Origin: Haplosporangium gracile
Lineage: Eukaryota; Mortierellomycota; Mortierellomycetes; Mortierellales; Mortierellaceae
Length of the DNA: 43,415 bases
Direction: 5' to 3'
Assembly (NCBI GenBank): GCA_015499985.1
Contig: JAAAUF010000213.1
Coordinates: 5,515-48,929 of the forward strand
The translations under genes were made by a program, and so were the position numbers. This document shows, one piece after another, positions 1-11,862 of this stretch. The notes beneath the pieces are model-generated. The model made no database searches and was not told where the DNA came from. It was given only the letters and a program-made list of their open reading frames with translations. Each line of letters begins with the position of its first letter. Position 1 is the first letter of the stretch.

Positions 1-1128
1 GTCAGTGAAACAACCAGCAACCACAGAAAGTTCGAATAAGTAGATATTTACGATGACGATAAACACATCTCTTAACCTTTCTTCGTTATCGCTTTGCGCG
101 TCTTTTGTTTCCTTCGAATATCGCGGAGAAATTCTGTCTTGTCCTGAACACTCACACACTCACCCAATCCCCGCATGACAAACAATACGAGTAGTCCCGC
201 GTTTCGCTTCCTATACTAACCGCGCCCTGAAAGTGTCTCCGGACACTCACACCCATTGAATTACGAGCGATGCATATAGGGTACTGTATCACATACTCAA
301 ATGAACAATCCCATGGGTTAAGAGATGTCGGTTGAGCGCAACGCAACTATCAGCTGTGCTCGCCTCTAACTTTTCATGCAATCGCAATAACCAACAAGAA
401 AAAAGCCCAGCCACCCCACGCTCATACTCATAGAGTTGTCTCGTCCTAAGCGAGCATGCATGCTACGGCGGTGACGCGATTGACCTCAATGACGATCCAC
501 AGTTGGGTCATCTCCTCCTTAAAGAAAGCGATATAAAATCTATGTGGGACAATTGTCAATGGCTTTGTCAAGTTGTCAATGCTACTCTCACTCAATCTTC
601 CCCTTCCCTTCCCCCCATCCCTGCTCATTGTATTCTTGCGCGCAGCCCAACTGCCAAGGCTACTGACACCCGCAGCATCATGACGCTAAACAAAAGAGAA
701 AATTTGCTGACATAAAAAAAAAAAACGAAATCATGACCATCCAGTCCGCTTCCCCTTATTCTTTGTGTTCATTTTCACTAGTTTCGGCCGGATGCAAACC
801 TTAGGTCGGAGAGACAAAAAAGTTTGTGAGATGGTCATGATGACCCTTCTGATCCTTTTCTTGCCCCTTTTCCCCAGTTTCTCTCACTGAGCAGGCACAG
901 GCACAGGCACGGGCATTGGCACCGCCAGCTCGAATGATGATCCGTTTTTTCTGCTGGTAATCACACACCAGCTGTTTTTGCACCCCTTCTTCTTTATCGG
1001 ACTTTACGAGATGATATGTACACAACATTGTACGCAAGCATTGTACTCAATTGAAACGCATACAAACAACAAAGGATTGGTGGTACGATTACGTATTACG
1101 AAACTAGTTGAAGGGTAAAAAAAAGTAA
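1..1128. other. Intergenic, no gene recognised
   Basis: I see no coding exon, tRNA or other RNA gene here on either strand. The open frames present are short, lack a plausible start and have low-complexity or stop-flanked translations. The stretch holds an A-run near 713-725 and a short GGCACA-type repeat near 895-915. The right end should contain the 3' untranslated region of the leftward BAR-SH3 gene. Confidence 0.5.
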
Positions 1129-4100
1129 CTAATGGATATGGAAGCAGTTGTTGCAGCTGCCGCGCTTGAACACGTTGGGTGAAAAGTCAGTGCACTGACA
1201 ATCTCGACACGGTCCCATCTCGGCCTCTGTTGGGCCTGGTGTCTGGTTGGAAAAGTAGTCCTTGGGAATATACCCCATCATCGACGTGGCCGACGGTGTC
1301 GCTGGAACAGCAGTAGGGGGTGGTGATGGTCCTGATCCGCCTCCAGGCATTACCAATGGAGGGGACATTACTCCTGGTGTACTTGCTCCGCTGGAGAACA
1401 CTGCACTGTGTCGCATCGAATCCACGGCAGCACGGCGTGTAGGAGGAGGTGGAGGTGGCATTCTCGTACCAATAGTCGACGTCCGGTTCAGGTTGGGCAC
1501 AGCTACTATCGATGTAGGGCGATTTTGAGGTGGAGTGGCACGTGCGACTGCAATTGTAGACGCACCGCCATTGTATCCGTTTGTGGCAGCTCCGTTACTT
1601 GATGGTGTTGGTGGTGCAAGCGTGGAGGGCTGCCTCGTAGGTGGTGGGGGTGCCCGCCTTGGTACTGGTGCCTGAATAATCTCCTCCTCGGGTTCGTCAT
1701 AATGGACAGTGGGTTCAGTCTCACGTTCATAGTACGCAGTCTCATCCTCGTCCATGTATCGGCCTGGGTCAGAAGACTGAGAGTTGATCGATCCCTGGCG
1801 ATGAGTCGATCCAGAGTCGCTAAAGACCTCTTCGCAATAATTGGATGGGAACATGCCTGCGTGTCGAATGCCATTGGAGTCGATTAGCTCACCCTCCCAC
1901 CAGCCTTCGTCAATCTCTTCTACGATGCGAACAATGTCGCCTTTCTGAAGAGAAAGCTCACCTTCGGCTGTCGCGTCAAAGTTGTAAAGGGCTCGGACCT
2001 GCTTTTGGGTTCGGCCTCGGCTTGGAGGCACAGGTGGAGGAGGAGCCATAAAGCCGTTCGACCGGACACTTCCATTGCCTCCGCTATTCTTTCGCGTTTG
2101 TGCTGCGTTGGGTGTGAGATGGGACATGGACCGGCTCGGCTCTGCGTTCGTGTGGTGGTTGTTATTCCGGCGCAAGTCGGTCGTAGAGGGAGCTCTGTCA
2201 AGAGGGTGGCGTCCATTGGGTATTGAGTGGGTGCTGGATTGGTCGTCCGAGTACATCGAGCGGTCATCCTCAGGCTCAAGCGAGTCCTGTCGCCCCCACT
2301 TTTTCGAGGTTCCATTCCCGTTTGTGTGTGCATTACCGTTGCTGGTATAGAGCGAAGCACGCGATCCGTTGGGAGAGAGTTGGAAGGTGCTCTCCGGGAT
2401 TGCTTCCAGAATTTCCACCATCCTGTGAGCGTAGGCCAGCTGGGCATCGTAGTACGACTTTAAACTGCTCATGTTGTCCTCCTAATACGGCCAGCATCAC
2501 GTACAAAATGACAATGTCAATAATTGTCCCTCCCCAGCCATGCCTGAGCAATAAACAGGCAGAAAATGAACAATTGTTGTTGACAGGGGCGAACCGTGCT
2601 GAACTCGTGTATCGTGTTCTTTCTTACCTGCGATTCATTGATTGTGGTCATCAGGTTGAGGACATTCTCCCTTGTCTCCTCGTACTTAGCCTTGGCCGCC
2701 TGCATTTCCTCCTCCCATTCCGGCTTTTCCTTTTTCGCCTTTTGCACCTTGGCCAGCTTTGCGTCATAGTCCTGCCGCCTCGACTGCAACTTTTTTTGCA
2801 GCGTTTGGTACTCTTTCATCTGTGCCTGCGACTTTTCCAGACAGTCCAAATACGAGCTCCCGAACCGTGTAATCTAAGAGTTGGAATAGAATGTGTCACA
2901 TTAAATATGAGTACGAGGATTCTTTTTGGGCAAGTCGTATGACAGCATAAACACGACCAGAACAGTAAAACATCAGAGTCTTTAAGTCTTTACCAGCTCT
3001 GACTGAGCAACGCCAATATTTTGATGGGCATCGCCCATACGCTGCAGTGCTGTCCGATAAGGGGAGCCTTCGCGGATAGTGTAACTCTGCGACGACATAC
3101 TCATTCCAAATGTCTCGATGGCGAGACCCTTGTGCTTGTCATCTCCCTCTACGCGTTTGCCTACAAAAAAAAATGATAAAAATACGATGAGGTGGGTTAA
3201 AAGCTGATTAGAACCACGAAAGCGAGAGAAATGGTTCTCAGGGCAAAGAAGGCAAAAGCCCACTTTTGTCCAGTTCCCTCCATCCCAACGAGCGAGCCAA
3301 ATAAAGTTTTTTTTGATTGAAATTGGCGGGAACAAAGAGAAATCGGTTGCCCAATGAGACGGACTTCAACGAATGTCCGGGATATCACTAGGGGATAATA
3401 TATATTGATGTGGATAACGCCGAGAAATAAACACGAGGAGGCTCAGGAAAGACTTTTGTTCGTTCGTTCGTTTGTTTTCGTTATCCTGGCTCCACTTTTG
3501 AAGTATGTTCCATTTGTTCTTTTTCATTTTTCTTTTTATCGTATTTTACCCCGATCATACAAGCAGCAACACTCTGCACTTGGAAAAATAAGAGAAGAGC
3601 AAAAAAAAATAAAAAAACCAACAATGAAGTGACACAATGCAACAAAGAATTGAAAAAACAGACGCAGAGAGAAAGAACACATGTACTGTAAATAAACAAC
3701 ACAAAAAAGAAAAGTGCTCATGAATGCTCACGTTATTGTTTGCTCACTGGTTATACTCTTCTTCTCTCCCCTCCCTCTCTCTCCCTCTATCAAAGAGGCA
3801 GACGGAGGGAATAAACGACAACAGAGAAGCGAGAAACCATAGAGCAGCGTCGTTGTTTGGTTCCTTTATGGCTCCATTCTCTCGCGCACACTCTTCTGTC
3901 TATGCACTCTTCATTATTGCCTCTCCTAACTCTTTCTGGCGATCGTGAAAAATGAAATCTGCTCATTGGTTTTGGCCTCGTTTTGCTCAGTCCCTCATTC
4001 TCTCTCTTTCTATCTCCATTTCCATCTGGCTCTAACTCTGACTCTTTTCGATACTCTTTCAGGCATCGAAGAGTGCATGCCTCTTGTATGTGTGACTTAA

Positions 4101-5427
4101 GCTCGTTCAGCCGCATTAATGAGTGAAAACACAAACATTAAAGGTGGCATTGGAGCAGTAACATGTGGGGAAAGAATAAAGACAAGTGGAGCTGGCAACA
4201 CGACAGATGGCACCACGCCGTCACTTTTTGTTACCCTCTCCTTCTTTTTCTCTCCTTGCCACCATTGTGGTTGGTCTACACGGTTCTCACGCCACGCCTT
4301 TACCAAAAAAAGGAGGCCCGGATGTTGCCATCCTGCCAATCGGATGATCATACAGATGGTCCCATCAATAAGTGAAAGGACGGAGAACGAGCTGTCCAAG
4401 TGTGTATAATAATCACGTCTGTTCCGAGATAGTCAACTCATAAAAGGAAAACAAAGGGGAAAACGAGGGAAATAAAGCTAACTAGCGCATGATGCATGTT
4501 GTTGCAGGATAGGTGAATGACGATGGGAGAAGAGAGAGAGAGAGAGAGGGAGGGAGGAATGAAAAAGAACTTGAAGGTGATAGGGGGGTAGGGACGGATG
4601 GCATGAATGTGCGAAAATGGGTATCAGGAACATATTAATGAAGGATTTACTTACTGATGGCCTTGAGGTAGGCTTGGGAAGCATCGTTGAGCTTCTCGAG
4701 GGCAACCCGCTTGGCCTCTGTCTCGCTTGTTAAGCTATGAAAGTCTTCATCCATGCGAGCCTTGGGACCCTTGCCGCCCATCTTTTCTCCGGTCCACTAT
4801 GCGTTCAAATCGGGGTCGTACGTTCATAAAGAACAAGCACATTGAGAAAATAGAAAAAAGTGAAAAAAAAGAGAGCCAGAGCAGCAGAGCGTTGGGGAGT
4901 TCACGTTAATATACGGAGGATTAGACTATTTTTAACAAGAGGATCGCACACATATAATATATAGCGTGCAGTGACAGAACAGCGGACTGGAGGCTGTAAG
5001 AGTATCGACAACAGAGTTCAATTGAGAATAAAGAGTTGAATGGTGTGTTGCAGCGGGATCATCCTCTAGAGTGTTTTGTTGAATTGTGTGTCGTTTAGTG
5101 GGCCAGCGTGCCTCTCCTTCTGCTACTTGTCTGTCAGTGTGTATAATTAGGGCGAGTGGCGTGTCTGATGCTTGTCGGTTTGGCAGTGTGTTTGTCGGCC
5201 TGCAGGTGTATTAGCCATTCTCCTTTTCTCTTCGGTCTTTTGCTTTGGGCTGCATAACAGGTAGCGTAATCGGCTGCTGAACCACAGACAAATAAAAAAA
5301 GGGGACAATACGAGCAGGGGCGAAGAAGAAGGTACAAGATGGAGCTGGAGCTGGGTGGAATGAAATGATGGTTTGTTGGTTTTGTTGGCTGTTGTACCTG
5401 CTTGAACTTTCCGATGTTCTTAATCAT
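1129..5427 (-). CDS. Endophilin-like BAR-SH3 protein, 5 exons, 645 aa
   Basis: Exons on the minus strand: 5427-5398, 4796-4655, 3160-2994, 2873-2628, 2481-1129. They total 1938 nt, with every junction GT-AG and in frame. Residues about 1-230 form a helical BAR region. It starts [17 protein letters not shown] and resembles the endophilin N-BAR in the [12 protein letters not shown] and [16 protein letters not shown] segments. An SH3 domain lies at about 356-414 (ALYNF, GWWEGEL, FPSNY). A long Ser/Pro/Asn-rich linker with PPPP tracts precedes a Cys/His-rich tail (620-645). BAR-SH3 proteins bend membranes and link them to actin during endocytosis; that role is inferred from the family. In yeast Rvs167 the SH3 is terminal, whereas here about 230 residues follow it. 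Intron 2 is 1494 nt and intron 1 is 601 nt, both long for this window. Ortholog identity is uncertain. Confidence 0.88.
1132..1209 (-). other. Cys/His-rich C-terminal motif of the BAR-SH3 protein
   Basis: The last 26 codons carry five Cys and two His in the order C-x2-C-x-C-x(12)-C-x2-C-x-H-x-H, ending in FHIH. This spacing looks like a small zinc-binding module, although I cannot name a family for it with certainty. It lies well outside both the BAR and SH3 domains. Confidence 0.5.
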
Positions 5428-6629
5428 TTCTGTTGGGGTGTAAGTGTGTGTTGGTGTATGAGAATGAGGGTGAATGAGTGAGAGTGAGTGAAGTTGTGTG
5501 AAAAAATATATGCAGTGCTTATTGGGAAATGGAGAGGCGTGAAGTTAAATCGGTGTGAAGCATGAGTATGAGGAATAAGGAAGAGTGATGAGGGTTGCCT
5601 GTGGAGAGGAGAACAGAGAGAGAGAAAAGGAAAGGAAAGAAGAAAGAAGGAAAGAAAAAGAAAGAAAGAGTGAAGGAGAAAGAAAAGAAAGGGCGTTCGA
5701 ATAACATACAGCAATCACAAACGGACAAGGTGAAGGGGGAGCTGAGAGCGACAGCATGACAGACTGACAAACAGCCATGCTGCTCGCTTACTCAATACAC
5801 ACACACACATACAAAAAAACCCCCACTCTTCCCTCCCATTCTTATTTTCACGGTTGTTCAGGTCAGACGAAGAACCACTCTCAAACAACCCCTCCCTCGC
5901 CCATCAAACACGATAATAAATTACTCTCCGGCTGAGTAAAAAAGCAAAATGAATACGCCGAAGGGAACAAGGCAATTTAACTGAGCTGGATCCGGTCCCT
6001 GCCCCTGACTGGTTTTGTTTCCCTCCATAAACTTACTACCCACTATAGTTTGGTCTTTTCCGCCGCTGTAGTTTATTCACTACAATACACGTTTCTTTTA
6101 TCAAACAACGTTGGTATAGCTACTTTTTTTCATATCCCCGTCTCCCTACGTTTTCATCGTTATCTGTTTATTTGTTTATTTGCTTTTCTTTTTCTTTTAC
6201 TTTTTCTTTTTCTTTTTGGGCGACCACGTACGGGTGAGGTCACACACTTCTCTCCAGTCAATGCCTTCACCTACAACCTTATCCCATGTCATTATCAATA
6301 CATCCCCTTCACACTAATCGGCAATAATGGGTTTATTCGGTCGTCGCATTTGTTTGTTGTTTGCTATGTGATTCGAGTTGTGCATCTTCACTTCCGAGGG
6401 GATCCAGGGACTGAGACACAAACAACAGAAGTGAAAAAAGTCGTGAAAATACAAGGGCTATGAGAAAAAAAAGGGAGGCAGTGTCAATCGAAATCCCACA
6501 CAGGTGTGTAAAAAAGCGGCCGTGTCGGAACAAAGTGCGAAAAAAGGAGCAGTGTCTGTGCCAAGCCCAAGAATCCAAAATGATATAGATAGAGTGTGAA
6601 CGAGAGGTCAACAGAACGTAAAAGAGCGT
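5428..6629. other. Intergenic with purine-rich tract, no gene recognised
   Basis: This is the promoter and 5' leader of the BAR-SH3 gene plus the 3' flank of the Rab gene; both are transcribed leftward. A GA-rich tract at about 5604-5690 reads as polypyrimidine on the BAR-SH3 sense strand, typical of fungal leaders. T-rich runs lie near 6180-6220. Open frames here are low-complexity, Phe/Ser/Leu-rich and not credible. Confidence 0.5.
5604..5692. repeat. Imperfect GA/GGAAA purine tract
   Basis: Nearly 90 nt are almost purely purine on the plus strand, built from AGAGAG and AAAGGAAAG-like units. It lies 180-270 nt upstream of the BAR-SH3 start codon, so it is probably leader or core promoter. 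Confidence 0.7.
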
Positions 6630-9004
6630 TTAACAAGCACAACCACCCTTCTCCTGCTGTCCCCCGAGACGCTGCCCATTGGCGCCGTTCTGAAGGTCCA
6701 CACGGCCATTGCTGCCGTTGACTCCTCCTGCGCGTGCGCCTCGGCTCGACGAGAGAATGTGCTCCAAGGGAATCTTCTTAGCAATTTCTGTGAACACCTC
6801 TGCCACTCCCTGACCGTTCTTGGCCGACGTCTCAAAGAACAACAATCCTGACTCCTGAGCATAAGCGCTGGCCTCCTCAGTAGGGACCTGGCGAGTGATA
6901 GCATAGTCCTCGTCGTCCTCTTCATCGTCGTCAATCTCCTGTGCGTCCTGTTCGCCATCCTCATCAACCTCGCCATCGTTATTCGTCCGGTTCTTGCGAT
7001 TGGCAACCAAATCAACCTTGTTTCCTGTCAATGCAATCACAATGTTGGGGTTGGCCTGACGCTGCAACTCCTTCACCCACGACTTAGCCTTCTCCAGTGA
7101 CGACTGGAATAGCATCAACAAAAAAATTGAAAAACAAGCATTGTTAGTTTTTCGAGTCAGGTCGTCGTGTGATTCCGTCGTTCAAGAATCAAATTTAGGC
7201 AGTAATACAGTGTGTGGATCGGTTTTGCAAAAAAAAAAAAAAAAGTCATGATGAGCACTTACAGCCTTGGTGACATCGTAGACAATCACAGCAGCCTGCG
7301 CATTTCTGTAGTACATGGGTGCCAACGAGTGGAAACGCTCCTGCCCAGCTGAAAAGAGAAAGAAAATAATAAACAACAAATAATAACGATGAGCAAAACA
7401 TGTCTGAAAAGAGTAGGGGTGAGCATCCATGTGACTACAAGTGGGATACAGAACGCGGCTTCTTACCAGTATCCCAGATCTCGAACTTGATGACCTTATC
7501 TTCTAAGCGGCACTTCTGGGTCAAGAAAGCGGCTATTGACGACCATGCAAATTATTGTACATGAAAAGGGGGTAGGTAGTAGCAGCAGACGTGAGAGTGA
7601 GAAAAAAAAAGGAGAACAGAAGGGGGCGTCAGTCAGATGTCGATCGAAGAGTTGGATCAGTCTCTCGACGAGACAGACAGGCACGCACGCACGCCATGCC
7701 ACTACGCCCATTTTTATCCGATCCCGAACTCACCTCCGATGGTTGGCTCCTTGTTGAGCTGGAACTCGTCGTTTACAAATCGAAGAACAAGACTCGACTT
7801 TCCAACAGCGGCTTCACCTAAGATTAGCCCAAAAAAAGATAGAGGAGTTGTCTTTAAGTTAGAATATCAATTCAACACCGCACGGGTCACATCAAAGGGC
7901 CATTCATTCGTATCTGCATGGCCCATAGGTCGTCAACAGAAGAAAAGGTGCACAGGATGGTTTCTAACAACCGCCTATCTCCCCACATGTGCACCTGCAT
8001 CTTCATTCTCCTATGTATATAAATACATATTCCCAATGGATCTTGCCCTTTTATTTCTCTGTTGTTTGGTAGTTGTTGTCGCTTTTGTTGATGTTGATGT
8101 TAATGATGTTAGTACACTGTGTTGCTGCAAGTCCATGTCATGTTATCGCTTCACTCCTGAAGACCCATGTAAAGACGGTGTTTAATATGCGTCTGGTTTG
8201 TGGCCTTTTTTTGGATGGGTCCAAAACCACTCTTTTTTCTCACTTTTTCGTCGCATGTTCGTCATCGCTTACATCTACAGTGACAGTATTTGAATAGTCC
8301 GCTTCTTGTCACCGTACCCTTTCCGATTACTGGTTTTGATAAAAGCACAGACATGTAGTTCATATAGAAACGAGTAACTGCTTTGCTTTTCTTCTGTTCC
8401 TTGCCTGACACCCCTTCCCTCGGCACTAATTCGTTCCGTCACTTCACATGAGTTCTCTTTTTTCTTATCGTCTCCAAATAGCGAGCCTCGTTACACTGGC
8501 GCCTGGGAAGAGTGAAAAAAAGAGTGTCGGGTTGGACAGAGAAGTTCCTTTGGACGAAGCTCCTGTGAATACAAAAGCACACCTTTTTTGTTATTTTTTT
8601 CTTTGTTGTTGTTGGTAACAGTCCCGAGGAGGTGCCGAAAGTGTCGACTTTTGGTTAATTGCTTCCCTCAGCGTGAAAAAAAGGTCGATTGAGAAATGCT
8701 GCTTAGTGTAGTGCATGCCAAGCCCGACTGCACTCTTGCACTGTGCGCCACTCCTTTGTAAACGCAGACGATCCTGGCTGGCTGTTTTACACTGTTTGCT
8801 AGCAAACATCAAATATACTCTGTTTTTGACTGTGCTGCTAACTGGGCAGTGTCCTAAAGAAGGTGAAATATAAGGGGGAGAGAGCGAGAGAAAGAAAATA
8901 AAAGGAGGGAGTGGAGGTGCTCAATTACCAAGAAGGACCAGCTTGACTTGGACTGGCTTCATGTTGCTGGCAGTTGGGCCTGCGGCGTCGTTGGCTTGGG
9001 ACAT
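6630..9004 (-). CDS. Rab5/Vps21-type small GTPase, 5 exons, 261 aa
   Basis: Exons: 9004-8929, 7817-7734, 7532-7467, 7348-7263, 7103-6630 (786 nt, all GT-AG). All GTPase boxes are present: P-loop GEAAVGKSS, switch I EPTIGAAF, G3 [21 protein letters not shown]4 NKVD (132-135) and G5 ETSAK. The protein ends GGCAC, a CxC double-prenylation signal. Switch sequences and [13 protein letters not shown] match the Rab5 group, which drives early endosome fusion and vacuolar sorting. The length exceeds the usual 210-220 aa because of an acidic insertion after NKVDL. Intron 1 is 1111 nt. The start is the first ATG of the exon encoding the P-loop. The gene is divergent from SMU1, with 385 nt between start codons. 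Rab5 subfamily is well supported, but which yeast paralogue it matches is not. Confidence 0.93.
6903..7004 (-). other. Acidic insertion in Rab5-like GTPase (residues ~138-171)
   Basis: Between the G4 motif and the following RQVPTEEA helix lie about 34 extra residues, more than half of them Asp or Glu, flanked by a short basic NRKNR segment. In a canonical Rab5 this loop is a few residues long. The insertion sits within one exon and keeps frame, so it is not a retained intron. Confidence 0.75.
8012..8029. repeat. Small palindrome with TATA-like core inside Rab intron 1
   Basis: The arms TATGTAT and ATACATA flank a 4-nt loop, and the core reads TATATAAATA. It sits in the 1111-nt first intron of the Rab gene, just before an antisense 49-codon frame at 8036-8185. 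It may be a chance AT-rich palindrome. Confidence 0.35.
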
Positions 9005-9389
9005 AATGTGTTGTGTGCTGTTGTTGTTGCTGTTGAAGTATATGATGTGAGTTGTATTTGGCGTATTTAAAGGATGCTTGTGTGTATATGTGAAGGGTGA
9101 TGGTGAAGAAACAAAAAAAAAAAAAAAAAGGCAGCAAGAGAAGAGGTGAGAGCGGGAGAGCACCGTCGAAGACGAAAGAAAGTCATAGGTATCCAGAATG
9201 ACGCCGCTTGTTTCTTTAATTGCGCATCTCACTGCCAACATATCCATAGTTGCACATGACCCAGATGTATAAATATTTATCACCCGCTGCCCGCTCGATT
9301 TCGTGGCAAAGAAGCACCCAGCCTCCAATTAACTTCTTTAACTCCACACAGGATCACCTCAAAGGGATCAGGAAATTCACAAGTGCACA
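9005..9389. promoter_or_regulatory. Divergent promoter region between Rab5-like gene and SMU1
   Basis: These 385 nt separate the two start codons of head-to-head genes, so both promoters must lie here. An A-run at about 9112-9129 (T-rich on the Rab sense strand) and CA/TG-rich leader sequence are visible. I could not pick out a clear TATA box or a named transcription-factor site. Confidence 0.6.
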
Positions 9390-11817
9390 ATGTCGTCAGC
9401 AAATACGAACACCATGGAAATCGAATCCAGCGAGTATGTCTATGCGCTAACAGCATTCGCCTCCTAGGCCAGATGGGAAAAAAAGGCAACAAGCAAAAAC
9501 AAAGACATAAGGTCTGAAAAGACGTAGTAAGCGAAACTTACAGAAAAAATATTTTTATTGAACCAACCGTCTTTTTTTTCTTACACATAGCGTGATTCGT
9601 CTTATCCAACAGTTCTTGAAGGAGAACAACCTTTTCAGAACTCTTGCGACCCTTCAGGCAAGCCAAAAAAAACCCCCCCCCCCCCTTTCCTCATAGCATT
9701 ACTTTTTTCTCCTTGACCAATTTCGATTGGAAATGTATCCAGAATTAATTTACTAAGATATTTATTTCTTTTCGCATGTTGATTGATCCTTACAGGAGGA
9801 AACGACTGTTGCATTGAACACCGTGGAGAGTGTCGAGGCATTTTCGTCCGAGATTTTGCAAGGACACTGGGATAACGTCCTCCGTATCGTCTCCCAGCTC
9901 AAGATTCCCGAGAAAAAGCTCATGGACCTTTACGAGCAGGTAATGCATTTGGCTCATGATAGTTTACAAATGATGATAGTCCTTGGATCTCAACATGGAG
10001 AGATACTAACGTCAACATACGGAATTCAGATTGTTATCGAACTCGTAGAACTCAAAGAGATCGGAACAGCCAGGACGTTGTTACGCCAGACCAACCCCAC
10101 CCAACTACTTCGGGATCAGTTTCCGGATCGATACCTGCATCTTGAGCATGTGCTTTCGCGTTCTCAGTTTGATCCCAAGGAGGCTTACCCCAATGGCGTG
10201 TCAAAGGAAAAGCGGAGACAGATTATTGCTCAGGCATTGTCCAGTGAAGTCACTGTCGTTGCACCCTCGAGACTGATGACCCTCTTGGGACAGGCTTTGA
10301 AGTTTCAGGAGCAACAGGGCATGTTGCCACCCGATTCTGCATATGACCTCTTTAGAGGTACCGTACCTGTTGTTCAGGCAGAGACCGACGACGTTCCTTC
10401 GAAATGCTACAATACCATCAAGGTAAATTCCACCTGTGTCGTTCATTAATACTTTAATACTTTTACTCGAAATTTGGCTGCCAGCTAACAGTATCATTCC
10501 GGTTCTGTTTGTATGAAATTACAGTTCCCTAAGAAGCAGCATGCAGAGTGCGTTGCATTTTCGCCCAACGGTCAATATCTTGTTACAGGAAGCGCGGATG
10601 GTTTTATTGAAATCTGGAACTACCTCACAGCCAAGCTTCGCAAGGATCTCAAATATCAGGCCGAGGTAACGAATAGGCTCTGTGTTTACAATTAATAGCT
10701 TCAGCTTAACTAATGTTTAACCGTAACGCTAACGCCTAGCACGATCTCATTTCAATAGGACAATTTGATGGCTATGGAGTCGGCAGTCCTTTGTTTGGGC
10801 TTTAGCAAGGACAGCGAGATGTTGGCGTCAGGAGCACAGGACGGAAAGATTAAGGTTTGGAAGATTCAAACTGGACAATGTCTTCGACGATACTCGCCTG
10901 CTCATCAAGGAGGTGTCACCTCTGTCTGCTTTTCGCCGGATGGTACCCAGATCCTCAGTGCCTCCTTTGATCTGGTTGTCAGGTACTGTCTTCATACTGG
11001 ATTGGAGTTTTTATGCGTCTCTTTGGTCTTTGTTGTGAACCCTTATTAACGCTCTATTTGTTTATTCTTTCGGACGGTAGGTTGCATGGACTGAAGTCGG
11101 GCAAGATGCTCCGAGAGTTTAGAGGACATACTTCGTTTGTGAACCACGCATCCTTTTCTCTCGACGGAACTCAAGTTATTACATCCAGTTCAGACGGCAC
11201 TATCAAGGTAACCACTAACATTTAAACACACGAAAACTATGGTCTGCTCCGAATCTGATAATACCATAACTAATAGACATGTCTTACGAATGATGGGTAT
11301 ATAGATTTGGGATTACAAGACAGCGGGCTGCATAAGATCATTCTCACCCCACGATGGTACAGGAACAATGGCAGGCGCGGCAGGTCTGACTGTGAACTCG
11401 AGCATACCCTTCCCCAAACCCAACCAGATCCTTGTTTGCATGAAGTCACCTACAGCCTATCTTTTGACCATGGACGGAGCACCGATTCGCAAGTTCACAT
11501 CACCCGAGAGTCTGACCGAGGGCGCTGTCAAGGATGCGACGGCGGCCAAGACGGCAGCAGGAACCGATTCTGCGAGGAAAGAAGGCTTGGGCGTGCCGCT
11601 GACGGATTATTTGGCTGTGGCGTTGTCACCCCAAGCGGAAATTGTGTACTGTCTAGCTGAGAACAGTCAAGTGCATTGTTTCTACTCGGATACTGCGAAG
11701 GTGATCAAGTCGATCCCTGTTGCGGACAGTGAGGTGATTGGAATGGTGTCGCATCCGTTCTCGAACGTGCTGGCTGTCTATACCGTCGATGGACGCGTCT
11801 TACTCTGGAAGGCGTAG
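9390..11817 (+). CDS. SMU1: SMU1 splicing factor (LisH-CTLH-WD40), 8 exons, 550 aa
   Basis: Exons: 9390-9433, 9591-9657, 9796-9939, 10030-10422, 10525-10665, 10759-10982, 11081-11207, 11305-11817 (1653 nt). The product aligns by eye along its whole length with metazoan SMU1 (513 aa). The N-terminal LisH reads [24 protein letters not shown] follows ([28 protein letters not shown] across 9842-9939), then [13 protein letters not shown], and seven WD-type repeats from about residue 225. SMU1 pairs with RED/IK in the pre-catalytic B spliceosome and affects 5' splice-site use; that is family knowledge. Intron 2 is GC-AG. Intron 3 (90 nt) is in frame and stop-free, so its retention would add 30 residues. 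A short Ala-rich insert lies in the last exon (about 11521-11590). The orthology call is strong. Confidence 0.96.
9658..9795 (+). other. GC-AG intron in SMU1
   Basis: The exon ends CTTCAG and the intron begins GCAAGCC and ends TTACAG. No GT donor nearby keeps the conserved LATLQ-EETTV junction. The intron also holds a run of 13 C directly after an A-run (about 9666-9685). Confidence 0.85.
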
Positions 11818-11862
11818 AAAAAGCGAAAGGCTGACATTTTTCAAGTCGATAACCTTGGAACG

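Noticed and set aside
3790..4134. 114-codon minus-strand frame as a separate gene
   Set aside because: It lies wholly inside intron 2 of the BAR-SH3 gene, on its sense strand, without start context or homology.
6050..6463. 137-codon plus-strand frame
   Set aside because: Rich in Phe, Leu and Tyr from T-rich DNA, with no domain and no splice partners.
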